Of a stretch of DNA of 64,000 nt, positions 9,568 to 18,748 are shown piece by piece. The DNA is from Qipengyuania vulgaris (GTDB taxonomy: Bacteria; Pseudomonadota; Alphaproteobacteria; Sphingomonadales; Sphingomonadaceae). Positions within the stretch are counted from its first letter, which is position 1, and each line of letters starts with the position of its first letter. Below the pieces are notes generated by a model. The model saw only the letters and a list, made by a program, of their open reading frames with translations. It had not been told where the DNA came from and ran no database searches. A program made the translations under genes and the position numbers. The stretch lies in assembly GCA_000756795.1 (NCBI GenBank), contig CCSI01000002.1:124001-188000 (forward strand), in the 5' to 3' direction.

Positions 9568-11172
9568 ATGGAAGAGTTCGCCGCCCTCATCGACGCGCTG
9601 GTCTATACGCGCAGCCGCAACGAGAAATTGCGCCTCATTGCCGAGTATCTGCAGGCCACCCCCGACCCGGACCGAGGCTGGGCGCTCGCCGCTCTGTCCG
9701 ATGGGCTCGACTTTCCCGCAGTCAAAAGCTCCACCATCCGCAATCTCCTGAAAGACCGCATCGACCCGGTGCTGTGGACGCTGAGCCGCGATTTCGTGGG
9801 CGATACCGCCGAGACGGCAAGCCTGCTCTGGCCCGCACCAAAAGAGTCGCCCTCCCCGCCAACGGTGAGCGAGACGGTGGAACTGCTCTTGGCCATGAAC
9901 CGCAAATCGGTGGTAACAGAGCTGCCCAAGCTCTTGGACAGGCTCGATTCTCGCGGACGCTATGCGCTGCTCAAGCTGGCAACCGGCGGCATGCGGATTG
10001 GCGTCAGCTCGCGGCTCGCCAAGACGGCCTTCGCGCAAAGTTTCGACGTCTCGGTCGAGGATGTGGAGGAATATTGGCACGGCCTCAGCCCGCCCTACGC
10101 GGACCTCTTCGCTTGGGCCGCCGATGGCGCCGCGCCGCCCGATATCGAGAACCTGCCCACTTTCCGCCCCTTTATGCTCGCTCACCCGCTCGAAGAGACG
10201 GTGGTCGACCTCGAGGATTATGCTGCGGAGTGGAAATGGGACGGGATTCGCGTGCAATTGGTCCGCGCCGGAAAAGGGGATTCGGGCGAAACACGGCTGT
10301 TTTCGCGTTCTGGCGACGATATTTCGGCCACTTTTCCCGAATTGCTCGACGTTTTGCCGATGAATGCGGTGCTCGACGGCGAATTGCTCGTGCGCGGCAA
10401 TGTGCAGGGTGGCGAGGCTGGCGGGGCGGCGAGCTTCAACGCGCTCCAGCAAAGGCTCGGGCGCAAGACCGTCTCGAAAAAGATGCTGAAGGATTATCCC
10501 GCATTCGTAAGGCTTTACGACGTACTGCTGCTCGAAGGTGAGGACTTGCGCCCCCTTCCCTGGGAGCAGCGGCGCGGGCGGCTCGAAGCGCTGGCGTCAC
10601 GCCTTCCCGCATCTCATTTCGATATCAGCTCCGTCGTCGAAGCGACTGATTTCGAGCATCTTTCGCAGATTCGCGAAGGGAGCCGCGAAGACGCCATCGA
10701 AGGACTGATGCTCAAGCGCAAGGACAGCCCCTATATCGCCGGGCGCCGCGTCGGTTACTGGTACAAGTGGAAGCGCGACCCGCTGCTGGTCGACTGCGTG
10801 CTGATGTATGCCCAGCGCGGGAGCGGCAAACGCTCGAGCTTCTTTTCCGACTACACTTTCGGCTGCTGGGACGGCGATCCCGACAAGGGCGCGGACCTGC
10901 TGCCGGTGGGCAAGGCCTATTCAGGCTTCACCGACGAGGAATTGAAGAAACTCGACCGCCACGTGCGCGGCAACACGGTCAATCGCTTCGGTCCGGTGCG
11001 CGAAACCGACAAGAGCCTCGTTTTCGAAGTCGCCTTCGACAGCGTCCACGAGAGCAAGCGCCACAAGTCGGGCCTAGCGATGCGTTTCCCGCGCATCCAC
11101 CGCATCCGCTGGGACAAGCCGCCGCACGAGGCCGACCGTATCGAGGCCCTGCGCGCGCTCATCGCCGATTGA
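9568..11172 (+). CDS. ATP-dependent DNA ligase (LhrC-cassette type)
   Basis: A ~534-residue ligase. The nucleotidyl-transfer motif EWKWDG holds the catalytic Lys (K228 counted from a GTG at 9553). Further motifs are RSGDDIS, LDGELLVRG, EGLMLKRKDSPY and YWYKWKRD (motif V), preceded by an all-alpha N-terminal DNA-binding domain with VYTRSRNEKLRLIAEYL. It seals nicks using ATP and is thought to act in repair, since the replicative ligase of bacteria is NAD-dependent LigA. Start choice is between GTG 9553 and ATG 9568; the ATG fits the conserved beginning of the family better. It is paired with the upstream exonuclease but separated by a REP-like repeat pair. Confidence 0.93.
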   Translation: MEEFAALIDALVYTRSRNEKLRLIAEYLQATPDPDRGWALAALSDGLDFPAVKSSTIRNLLKDRIDPVLWTLSRDFVGDTAETASLLWPAPKESPSPPTVSETVELLLAMNRKSVVTELPKLLDRLDSRGRYALLKLATGGMRIGVSSRLAKTAFAQSFDVSVEDVEEYWHGLSPPYADLFAWAADGAAPPDIENLPTFRPFMLAHPLEETVVDLEDYAAEWKWDGIRVQLVRAGKGDSGETRLFSRSGDDISATFPELLDVLPMNAVLDGELLVRGNVQGGEAGGAASFNALQQRLGRKTVSKKMLKDYPAFVRLYDVLLLEGEDLRPLPWEQRRGRLEALASRLPASHFDISSVVEATDFEHLSQIREGSREDAIEGLMLKRKDSPYIAGRRVGYWYKWKRDPLLVDCVLMYAQRGSGKRSSFFSDYTFGCWDGDPDKGADLLPVGKAYSGFTDEELKKLDRHVRGNTVNRFGPVRETDKSLVFEVAFDSVHESKRHKSGLAMRFPRIHRIRWDKPPHEADRIEALRALIAD

Positions 11173-11217
11173 CGGCAATGCCTCATACGCTAGGTGCGGC
11201 GCGGAACACGGGAGAGA

Positions 11218-11733
11218 ATGATGACCCACAAGGACTTGCTCGTCGCCACGCACCTCCAGATGCTGGGGACGCTCGACGGACTGCTCAAGAAAGCTGGCGA
11301 GCATGGCAAGGGCGATGCACTCCTGGCCGAGAAGCTGGCCGATGACATGCTGCCGCTTTCGACGCAGGTTCGCTTCCTGGTGAACATGCCGGGCGAGGCG
11401 ATGGCGCGGCTGATCGGGCTCGACTTCAAATCCACCGAGCAAGACCCTGAAACCCTTGCCGAAGCACGCAAGATGGTGGCTGAGCGCAAGGCCGATGTCG
11501 AGAAATGGTCGGCCCACAACTTCCTCGCCGAAGACGAGAATATCGAACTCGTCATTCCCAATGGCATGACCTTCGACCTGACCGCGGGCGAGTATGTCCG
11601 CGACTGGGCCATGCCGCAGTATTATTTCCACGCAACAACGGCTTACGCGATATTGCGCAAGGAAGGTCTCGACATCGGCAAGGCCGATTTCGTCGGCTAC
11701 ATGTTCCGCTACATCCGTCAGCCGGCGAGCTAA
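11218..11733 (+). CDS. DUF1993 family protein
   Basis: A 171-residue soluble protein with the DUF1993 hallmarks: N-terminal HKDLLVATHLQMLGTLDGLL, ADDMLPLSTQVRF in the middle, and a C-terminal DWAMPQYYFHATTAYAILR. The family is predicted to adopt a DinB-like four-helix fold; its function is unknown. A GGGAGAGA ribosome-binding site precedes tandem ATGs at 11218 and 11221. It converges with the carbonic anhydrase gene, with only six bases between the stops. Confidence 0.8.
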   Translation: MMTHKDLLVATHLQMLGTLDGLLKKAGEHGKGDALLAEKLADDMLPLSTQVRFLVNMPGEAMARLIGLDFKSTEQDPETLAEARKMVAERKADVEKWSAHNFLAEDENIELVIPNGMTFDLTAGEYVRDWAMPQYYFHATTAYAILRKEGLDIGKADFVGYMFRYIRQPAS

Positions 11734-11739
11734 CGCCGG

Positions 11740-12306
11740 TCAGTCGAGCGCGTCTGCCACGGCGGCACTGTGCGCTTTGGCGTTGTCGGCATAATGCGCC
11801 ACGCCGATGCGCATGCCCGCAATGGCCATGTCGTCGAGGTCGCGCATCTTGCGCGCGGGGCGACCGCCCCAGAGTTCGCGCGCGCCCATGACCTTGCCCT
11901 CGGTCAGCATGGCACCGGCCGCCAGCATGGCGTCGCTGCCGATAACCGCCTTGTTCATCGCAATGGCGCCAAGGCCGACGAAGCCGCGGTTCTCGATGAT
12001 GCAGCCGTGGACCATCGCCATGTGGCCGATGAGTACATCGTCCCCGATGATGAGCGGGCTGCCGTCGGGATCGCCCGGGCGCTCGGGGTCGCAATGGAGC
12101 ACGCTGCCGTCCTGCACATTCGTCCGCTCGCCGATGACGATACGGCTGACATCGGCGCGCAGCACGCAATTGTACCAGATCGAGCTCTCCGCCCCGATGG
12201 TGACGTCGCCGATGATGGTGCAGCCGGGCGCGATGAAGGCGCTTTCGTGGATGTTCGGCGCCTTGCCGTGGATGGGGATGATGTTGACGCCGGGGCGAGA
12301 AGTCAT
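11740..12306 (-). CDS. gamma-carbonic anhydrase family protein
   Basis: A 188-residue left-handed beta-helix protein with hexapeptide repeats (for example PGCTIIGDVTIGAESSIWYN and ENRGFVGLGAIAMNKAVIGS). The metal-site histidines appear in GSVLHCD, LIGHMAMVHGC and surrounding turns, as in gamma-class carbonic anhydrases such as YrdA/PaaY. It probably binds a divalent metal in a trimer; many members have weak or other activities. The ATG at 12306 overlaps the stop of the upstream acetyltransferase by ATGA, making it the last gene of a hemB-led operon. Confidence 0.86.
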   Translation of the reverse strand: MTSRPGVNIIPIHGKAPNIHESAFIAPGCTIIGDVTIGAESSIWYNCVLRADVSRIVIGERTNVQDGSVLHCDPERPGDPDGSPLIIGDDVLIGHMAMVHGCIIENRGFVGLGAIAMNKAVIGSDAMLAAGAMLTEGKVMGARELWGGRPARKMRDLDDMAIAGMRIGVAHYADNAKAHSAAVADALD

Positions 12307-12860
12307 GTGCGGTTTTCCCATTCTTCCTTGGTCAGGCTGTAGAGGATGGTCGTGCGGTCCTCGGGCGGATAATCCGGGTCGTCGAAATCGAGGTCTTCGC
12401 GGCGCACCATGCCGAGTTTTTGCATCAGCTTCCAGCTTGGCACATTGGCCTCGCTCGTCAGCGCGACAACATGCGGAGCATCGACGCGGTTGAAAGCCCA
12501 TTCGAGCACCGCGCGCACCGCCTCTTCGGCATAGCCCCTGCGCCATCGGTCTTCGCAGATAAGCCAGCCGATTTCGTGGTCACCCTGGTTTTTGGCTAAG
12601 GGATTGTCGACCAGCTTGATGCCGGCATGGCCGACCAGTTCGCCGCCCTCCTTCTCGATGAGCATCAGGAAGCTGAAGCCGCGCTGTGCGTACCATTGCA
12701 TCGACTTCGCGTGCTTGGCTTCGATTTCGTGCAGCTCCTTGGGGCCGCCCAGCCTAGCCATGACCGCGAGAGTGTTGAGTACACGGTACTGCTCCGCCGC
12801 ATCAGTTTCGTCGATGGTACGAAGGATAAGCCTCTGTGTTTCGGCGATAATGTCAGCCAT
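12303..12860 (-). CDS. GNAT family N-acetyltransferase (RimJ/RimL type), copy 2
   Basis: A 185-residue GNAT protein of the RimJ/RimL subgroup. The beta-strand before the acetyl-CoA site is followed by DRWRRGYAEEAVRAVLEWAF, and the C-terminal half has ALTSEANVPSWKLMQKLGM. It acetylates an unknown amine. It is a tandem paralogue of the next gene upstream: both end in a near-identical block (PSW-LM--LGM-RREDLDF). It overlaps that gene by 8 bases and the carbonic anhydrase by 4. Confidence 0.84.
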   Translation of the reverse strand: MADIIAETQRLILRTIDETDAAEQYRVLNTLAVMARLGGPKELHEIEAKHAKSMQWYAQRGFSFLMLIEKEGGELVGHAGIKLVDNPLAKNQGDHEIGWLICEDRWRRGYAEEAVRAVLEWAFNRVDAPHVVALTSEANVPSWKLMQKLGMVRREDLDFDDPDYPPEDRTTILYSLTKEEWENRT

Positions 12861-13404
12861 TTAGGCCCGTCCAGTCGTCGCGGGAAATCGAGTAGACGAT
12901 AATGGTGTCGGCCCCGAAATCGCTGTTCTGGAAATCGAGGTCCTCTCGCCGCTTCATGCCGAGACGCTTCATCAGTCCCCAGCTTGGCTCGTTGGGTTCG
13001 ACGGTCAGCGCGACGACCTGTTGTGCGCCGAAGCGCTCGAACGCAATATCGAGCGAGGCGGCGGCGGCTTCCTTGGCATAGCCCTTGCCCCAGGCATCTT
13101 CGCGCAGCCGCCAGCCGACTTCCATTTCGCCAACCGGCCCGCCCGCCTGGTTGCAGCGCTTCAGCCCGCAGAAGCCGAGGATGACGCCATCCTCCTTGCG
13201 CTCGACAACCCAGAAGGTGTGACCATCTTGTGCCTGATAATCCAGCAGTCTTTGCTGAGCCGCTGCGCGCTTGGCGTCATCGCACATGCCGCCGAGCCAC
13301 TCCATGACGGCAGGCGTGTTGGTGGCTTGCCAGAACGGCTCCCAATCTTCCTCGCGCCAGTCGCGCAGGACGAGGCGATCGGTTTCGTGGCGGAACTCAG
13401 GCAC
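12853..13404 (-). CDS. GNAT family N-acetyltransferase (RimJ/RimL type), copy 1
   Basis: A 183-residue GNAT protein beginning EFRHETDRLVLRDWREEDW, with acetyl-CoA-binding region EDAWGKGYAKEAAAASLDIAF and C-terminal EPNEPSWGLMKRLGMKRRED. It starts with GTG at 13404, inside the end of hemB, so translation is probably coupled. The substrate is unknown. Copy 2 downstream arose by tandem duplication, judging from shared C-terminal sequence. Confidence 0.84.
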   Translation of the reverse strand: MPEFRHETDRLVLRDWREEDWEPFWQATNTPAVMEWLGGMCDDAKRAAAQQRLLDYQAQDGHTFWVVERKEDGVILGFCGLKRCNQAGGPVGEMEVGWRLREDAWGKGYAKEAAAASLDIAFERFGAQQVVALTVEPNEPSWGLMKRLGMKRREDLDFQNSDFGADTIIVYSISRDDWTGLNG

Positions 13405-14395
13405 CGAGCAGGCGTGCGGCGACGGGGGCGTGATAGGTGAGGATGCCCGAGCAGCCCGCGCGTTTGAAGGCGACGAGCTTTTCCATCAGCAGCGCCTCGC
13501 GGTCGGCGACACCAGCCGCCGCGCCTGCCTCGATGAGCGCATATTCGCCGCTCACCTGGTAGGCGAAGACGGGAACGCCGAAACGCTGTTTGGCGCGCCA
13601 GATGACGTCGAGATAGGCGAGGCCGGGCTTCACCATGACGCTGTCCGCGCCCTCGGCGATGTCCATGGCGATTTCCCGCAAGGCCTCGTCGCCATTGGCC
13701 GGGTCCATCTGGTAACCCTTCTTGTCGCCCTTCAGCAGTCCGCCCGAACCCACCGCATCGCGGAACGGGCCGTAGAAGGCGGAGGCGTATTTGGCGGCGT
13801 AAGCCATGATTTGGACATTGGCCTGCCCATCCATTTCCAGCGCCATGCGGATAGCCTTCACGCGGCCGTCCATCATGTCCGACGGAGCGATGATATCCGC
13901 GCCGGCTGCGGCCTGGTTGACCGCCTGGTCGACGAGGACTGCAACGGTCTCGTCATTGAGGACATAACCCTGCGCGTCGACCAGCCCGTCCTGGCCGTGG
14001 CTGGTATAGGGGTCGAGCGCGACGTCGGTGAGGATGCCGATGTCGTGCCCGCAGGCATCGCGCACCGCCTTGATGGCGCGGCACATGAGATTGTCGGGGT
14101 TGAGCGCCTCGTCCCCGCCCTCGCTGCGCTTGTCGGCGGGGGTGTTGGGGAAGAGCGCGATACAGGGAATTCCGAGTTCAACCGCTTCCTTCGCGCGCCT
14201 GGCGATATTGTCGACCGACCAGCGCGAGACGCCCGGAAGGCTCCCTACCGGTTCCTCGACACCCTCTCCGCTGGTGACGAAGAGCGGCCAGATGAGGTCG
14301 GAAGGGGTGAGCACGGTCTCGCGGTGCATCGCGCGGCTCCATGCATGGGCGCGCGTGCGGCGGAGGCGAGTGGCAGGATATGCAGCGTCGGTCAT
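13397..14395 (-). CDS. hemB: delta-aminolevulinic acid dehydratase (porphobilinogen synthase)
   Basis: A 332-residue HemB, which condenses two 5-aminolevulinate molecules to porphobilinogen in tetrapyrrole synthesis. The Schiff-base lysines sit in MAYAAKYASAFYGPFRDA and DSVMVKPGLAYLDV. The usual zinc-binding cysteine cluster is absent: the metal-site segment reads DVALDPYTSHGQDG, as in the Mg-dependent alphaproteobacterial enzymes. The ATG at 14395 is preferred; an upstream in-frame start would add about 11 non-conserved residues. It heads an overlapping operon with two GNATs and the carbonic anhydrase. hemE and hemJ lie about 23 kb away in this window. Confidence 0.95.
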   Translation of the reverse strand: MTDAAYPATRLRRTRAHAWSRAMHRETVLTPSDLIWPLFVTSGEGVEEPVGSLPGVSRWSVDNIARRAKEAVELGIPCIALFPNTPADKRSEGGDEALNPDNLMCRAIKAVRDACGHDIGILTDVALDPYTSHGQDGLVDAQGYVLNDETVAVLVDQAVNQAAAGADIIAPSDMMDGRVKAIRMALEMDGQANVQIMAYAAKYASAFYGPFRDAVGSGGLLKGDKKGYQMDPANGDEALREIAMDIAEGADSVMVKPGLAYLDVIWRAKQRFGVPVFAYQVSGEYALIEAGAAAGVADREALLMEKLVAFKRAGCSGILTYHAPVAARLLGA

Positions 14396-14455
14396 GGGGC
14401 GGAGCCTTGCCGTAAAGCGCAAGCTCACGCAATCCGCGAGCAGGTCAGCCGATGG

Positions 14456-16039
14456 TCAGCTAAGCGTCTTGGGCTTGTCGAGCTTGTCTATTTCGCGCGC
14501 GGGAGCTTCCTCTGCGGTTTCCTGCGCGGTCGGGGTCAAATCGGCGAGTGCCGCGCCTTCCTCGACATCGCGCAGCGTGCCCATGGCGGAGCGGAAACGC
14601 TCCAACTCGCTGCCCGAAAGCTGCTTGCGGGTGACGAAGCTGACCGAGTTCGGGTTCACATGGCGGCCGCCGCGATACATTTCGTAATGGAGGTGCGGGC
14701 CGGTCGAAAGTCCGGTCGAGCCGACATAGCCGATGACCTGTCCGCGCCGCACGCTGGCCCCGCGATTCACAGCGATGCGGCTCATGTGGCAGTAGCGCGT
14801 GTCGATGCCGTTATTGTGGCGGATACGGACCGCATTGCCGCAGCCACCCATTCGGCCGGCGCCGGTCACGCGGCCATCGGTCACGGCGACGATGGGGGTG
14901 CCGTGGCGGGCCTTGAAATCTACCCCTGCGTGCATGCGGCGATAGCCGAGCACCGGGTGGCGACGCATGCCATATCCCGACGACTGGCGACCTGGGACCG
15001 GAGCGACTAGGCCGCCCTTTTCCTCACCCGTGCCGTCGGCATCGTAGAAATCGCCTTCCTCGCCCCAGCGCATCAGGTTCACGCCGCCACGCGAACCGCG
15101 TTCGAGGCCGGCGAAGAGCAGCTTGCCTGCCTGACGCTCGCCCGTGGCGGCGCGGCGGTGCGAGACGATCATGTCGAAAGTGTCGCCTGCGCGCACATCG
15201 CGCTGGAGGTCCAGCTGCGTGCCCAGTGCCTTGATATAGGCCTGCACCGCGCTTGCGGGAGCACCGGCGGCACGCGCCGAGCGGTAGAGGCTGTCACCCA
15301 CCTGTCCGCGGATACGCAGCGGCGTCTCGTCGACACGGATGATGCGGCGGGTGAGGTTGAGCGGGCCGTCATCGCCCTGCCGGTCGACCTTCAGTTCAAG
15401 GTCAAAGCGGGCGCGGAAATTGAGCTTGTCGAGCGGACGCTTGGCACCTGCTTCGGGGCGGCGGCCGAGCGTGATGTCGATCTGCGTACCGGGCTCGAGG
15501 TCGTCGAGCGAGACGGCGCTGCCGATAAGATTTGTCACCTCATCCGCTTCGCCGCGTGCGAGGCCGGCGCGCATCAGCGTGCGCTCGAGGCTGTCTCCGC
15601 GACCGAGCGTAGCGAGCAGCTGCATCTGCGGGCGTTCGGGCGCTTCGGCGAGCGGGCGGACCAGCGCAGTCGGGCCCATGCGGCGGCCGGTATCGGCGCC
15701 AAGGCCCAGCGGCATGATCATCTGGCTGCGATATTCGCTGCGTACCTGCGCATCGTCCGGCAGCGGCGAGGCCGCTTCGAGCGGGGCGAAGTCCGGCCAG
15801 AAGGCCAGCGCCACGACCGAGAGGCCGACGAACGTGCCGAGACCACGGAACCAGCGCTTCGAGCCGATGTCGGCGCCAAGGTCGGGTGCGATGTCGAGAT
15901 TCTCGATGCGCGAATAGACGCGGTCGCGCATATCGCTGAAGGATGCAGAGCGCGCAGGTTCGGCAATCGCAGCATCGCCGCCGAGACCGGCTACGACCTG
16001 CTTTTCGCCTTTTGCTTTCCTGTCCGTGGAAAGACCCAC
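14456..16039 (-). CDS. M23 family metallopeptidase with N-terminal membrane anchor
   Basis: About 527 residues. A cytoplasmic N-terminal stretch is followed by one membrane segment (GLGTFVGLSVVALAFWP), a long periplasmic region with an OapA/LysM-like part, and a C-terminal LytM domain. The zinc ligands are in MHAGVDFKARHGTPIVAV and GLSTGPHLHYEMYR, and RQSSGYGMRRHPVLGYRRM is typical of M23 endopeptidases that cut peptidoglycan crosslinks or activate amidases. No ATG opens the frame at a sensible place. GTG 16039 is chosen because GAGGGG lies six bases upstream; a longer start up to 16231 would overlap the promoter of the divergent helicase. Confidence 0.85.
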   Translation of the reverse strand: MGLSTDRKAKGEKQVVAGLGGDAAIAEPARSASFSDMRDRVYSRIENLDIAPDLGADIGSKRWFRGLGTFVGLSVVALAFWPDFAPLEAASPLPDDAQVRSEYRSQMIMPLGLGADTGRRMGPTALVRPLAEAPERPQMQLLATLGRGDSLERTLMRAGLARGEADEVTNLIGSAVSLDDLEPGTQIDITLGRRPEAGAKRPLDKLNFRARFDLELKVDRQGDDGPLNLTRRIIRVDETPLRIRGQVGDSLYRSARAAGAPASAVQAYIKALGTQLDLQRDVRAGDTFDMIVSHRRAATGERQAGKLLFAGLERGSRGGVNLMRWGEEGDFYDADGTGEEKGGLVAPVPGRQSSGYGMRRHPVLGYRRMHAGVDFKARHGTPIVAVTDGRVTGAGRMGGCGNAVRIRHNNGIDTRYCHMSRIAVNRGASVRRGQVIGYVGSTGLSTGPHLHYEMYRGGRHVNPNSVSFVTRKQLSGSELERFRSAMGTLRDVEEGAALADLTPTAQETAEEAPAREIDKLDKPKTLS

Positions 16040-16233
16040 CTGTTGCCCCTCGTCTTTCGATTGCCCGACAAGACCCTGCCCGTCGGACGTTTCGTCCTGA
16101 TTGCCCGAATTGATAGACAAACAAAGTGAAATTCGTCTTAACCAGCGGCAAGCAGAGTCACAGCAGCGACGAACCGTTGGCTGAATCCGGCGGGTGGTTG
16201 CACCTTCGCATTCGCGCTGCCACCTAGGCAAAT

Positions 16234-18747
16234 GTGAACGACGCCTCCGTCAAGGCGGTCCTCGGACCCACCAATACCGGCAAGACCCATCTCGCCATCG
16301 AACGCCTCTGTGCGCATTCGAGCGGGGCGATGGGCTTTCCGCTGCGCCTGCTTGCGCGCGAGGTCTACGACCGCGTGGTCGCGATCAAGGGCGAGAAGCA
16401 GGTCGCGCTCATCACCGGCGAGCAGCGCATCGAGCCGCCCGATGCGCGCTACCTGTGCTGCACGGTCGAGGCGATGCCGAGGAGCGCGAACGAGCGCGCC
16501 TTCGTGGCGCTGGACGAAGCGCAACTGGCATCGGACCGCGAGCGCGGCCATGTCTTCACCGACCGGCTGCTCAATGCACGCGGCCGCGAAGAGACCATGC
16601 TGCTCGGCTCGGCGACGCTGGAGCCGATGGTGAAGGCGCTGATTCCTGGCGTCGAAGTGTCCGAGCGCCCGCGCTTCTCGACCCTCACCCACATCGGCCC
16701 GCGCAAATTGTCGCGCCTGCCGCCGAGGAGTGCCATTGTCGCCTTCAGCGCGGAGCAGGTCTATGCGGTCGCCGAAATGCTGCGGCGCTTCCGCGGGGGC
16801 GCGGCGGTGGTCATGGGCGCGCTATCACCGGAAACGCGCAACAAGCAGGTCGAATTGTTCCAGAATGGTGAGGTTGACTACATCGTCGCCACCGATGCCA
16901 TCGGCATGGGGCTCAATCTCGACATCAACCACGTCGCCTTTGCGGGCCTGTCCAAGTTCGACGGGGTACGGATGCGGCGGCTGTTTCCCGCCGAGATGGC
17001 GCAGATTGCCGGGCGCGCTGGCCGCCACCAGCGCGACGGGACCTTCGGCACGCTGGCGGGTGCTGGCGGCAAGGCCGGACCTCCGCCCGAATTCACCGAC
17101 GAGGAAGTCTACGCCATCGAGGAGCATCGTTTCGCTCCCATCACCAAGCTCTTCTGGCGCGAACCCGAGCCACGCTTCGATTCGCTCGGGGTTCTGATTG
17201 CGGACCTCGAAAGCCCACCCGAGCACGAAGCATTGCGCCTCGCGCCCGAGGCCATCGACTTAGCCACTCTCAAGCGCCTCGCTGACGAGCCTGTCGCTGC
17301 GAACGTCCGCGGCGCAGGCATGGTGCGGCGCTTCTGGGAAGCCTGCTCGCTGCCCGATTTCCGCGCGCGCGGCCCCGACGTCCACGCCCGCTTCGTCGCA
17401 CGGCTGTGGCAGGATTTGCGCCAGGGCTATATCGGCGCCGACTACGTTGCCGCGCGCATTTCCGAGCTGGATAATGTAAGCGGCGATATCGACACCCTGC
17501 AGGGGCGAATTGCCGCCATCCGCAGCTGGGCCTATATCTGCCAGCGGCCCGACTGGGTGCTCGCCCGCGACGAAATGGCGGCGCGCGCCCGCGGGGTCGA
17601 AGCCAAATTGTCGGATGCGCTCCATGCGCGGCTGACCGAAAGATTCGTGAACCGAAGGACTGCCATACTGATGAAATCGCTGGGACAGGACGCCTCCATG
17701 CTCCCCATCACGCTCGCCGAAGACGGCACCCTGCTGGTCGAGGACGAGGCGCTGGGCAAGGTCGAGGGCTTCCGCTTCGAAGTCGACCCGGCGGCAAACC
17801 ACGCCGACCGTAAGATGCTGCTCGCCGCGGCCGAAAAGGCCCTGCCGCGCATCCTCGGCGAAAAGGCAGAGAAGCTGGCGGCATCGGACCTTGCCGATAT
17901 CGAGCTTTCCCGCGGCGCGATCCGCTGGAACGACCAGATGCTGGCCAAGCTTCAGCCGCGCGACGGGCAGGTGAAGCCCGCGCTCGAACCCTCGCGCGAA
18001 GTTCTGCTCCTGCCCGACAATGCGAAGAAGGCGCTGATGGACGCGCTCGACGCATGGCTCGACAAGACGCTCGAGCCGCTCGAACCGCTGCGCCGCATGC
18101 ATATCGCCTCGGCCAATCCCGAGGCGGGCAGCCAGGCGCGCGCGCTGCTCTTGAACCTCATCGCCGGACACGGTTTCGTGACGCGCGAGAAAGCGGGCAT
18201 CGAGCACCTGCCCAAGGACATGCGCCCCTTCCTGCGCAAGATCGGCGTGACCTTCGGCGCGCTCGACATTTTCGCGCCCATGCTGCTGAAGCCCGCACCG
18301 CGCCAGCTACTGAGCCAACTCGGCATCGACCGCCGCCCGCTGCAGGAAGCGATGCTTCCGGTCATTCCCGACGCGAAGAAACTGCCCGCCGGCTATCGCC
18401 ATGCAGGGTCGCAGGCCATCCGGCTCGACCTGGCCGAGAAAATCTTCCGCGCCGCGCATGAGGCGCGCGCCAAGGCCGACAAGAGCCGCAAGTTCCGGCT
18501 CGACCTCGCGCTGCCAATTTCCATCGGGCTGGAGGAGAAGAACGCAGAGCGCCTGCTCGGCCAGGCCGGTTTCCGCGTGCAGCGTGCCAAGCCACTCGCC
18601 GAGGGCGCTTTCGGTCCACCCCGCCCCGACAGCTGGGAATGGCGCCCTTCGCGCCGCAAGCAGGAACGGCAAAAGCCCGCCCGCCAGCAGGCTCCGCGCG
18701 AAGGGAGCGCCTTCGCTGGTCTCGCCGATTTGATGAAGCAGGGGTAA
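16234..18747 (+). CDS. Suv3-like superfamily 2 RNA/DNA helicase
   Basis: An 837-residue helicase like the mitochondrial Suv3 family, whose bacterial relatives are mainly alphaproteobacterial. Walker A GPTNTGKT is at residues 11-18, motif II reads DEAQ (94-97), motif III is LLGSATLEP, and the second RecA domain has TDAIGMGLNLDI and QIAGRAGRHQRDGTFG (motif VI). A long C-terminal part ends in an Arg/Lys-rich tail (WRPSRRKQERQKP). By analogy it could unwind RNA together with a degradative nuclease, but the bacterial role is not settled. It starts with GTG and is followed one base later by the S4 gene. Confidence 0.88.
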   Translation: MNDASVKAVLGPTNTGKTHLAIERLCAHSSGAMGFPLRLLAREVYDRVVAIKGEKQVALITGEQRIEPPDARYLCCTVEAMPRSANERAFVALDEAQLASDRERGHVFTDRLLNARGREETMLLGSATLEPMVKALIPGVEVSERPRFSTLTHIGPRKLSRLPPRSAIVAFSAEQVYAVAEMLRRFRGGAAVVMGALSPETRNKQVELFQNGEVDYIVATDAIGMGLNLDINHVAFAGLSKFDGVRMRRLFPAEMAQIAGRAGRHQRDGTFGTLAGAGGKAGPPPEFTDEEVYAIEEHRFAPITKLFWREPEPRFDSLGVLIADLESPPEHEALRLAPEAIDLATLKRLADEPVAANVRGAGMVRRFWEACSLPDFRARGPDVHARFVARLWQDLRQGYIGADYVAARISELDNVSGDIDTLQGRIAAIRSWAYICQRPDWVLARDEMAARARGVEAKLSDALHARLTERFVNRRTAILMKSLGQDASMLPITLAEDGTLLVEDEALGKVEGFRFEVDPAANHADRKMLLAAAEKALPRILGEKAEKLAASDLADIELSRGAIRWNDQMLAKLQPRDGQVKPALEPSREVLLLPDNAKKALMDALDAWLDKTLEPLEPLRRMHIASANPEAGSQARALLLNLIAGHGFVTREKAGIEHLPKDMRPFLRKIGVTFGALDIFAPMLLKPAPRQLLSQLGIDRRPLQEAMLPVIPDAKKLPAGYRHAGSQAIRLDLAEKIFRAAHEARAKADKSRKFRLDLALPISIGLEEKNAERLLGQAGFRVQRAKPLAEGAFGPPRPDSWEWRPSRRKQERQKPARQQAPREGSAFAGLADLMKQG

Positions 18748-18748
18748 G

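Noticed and set aside
13271-15010. 579-residue plus-strand open frame over hemB and the M23 peptidase gene
   Set aside because: Antisense shadow of two well-supported genes (HemB active-site lysines and M23 zinc ligands); no recognisable motif of its own.
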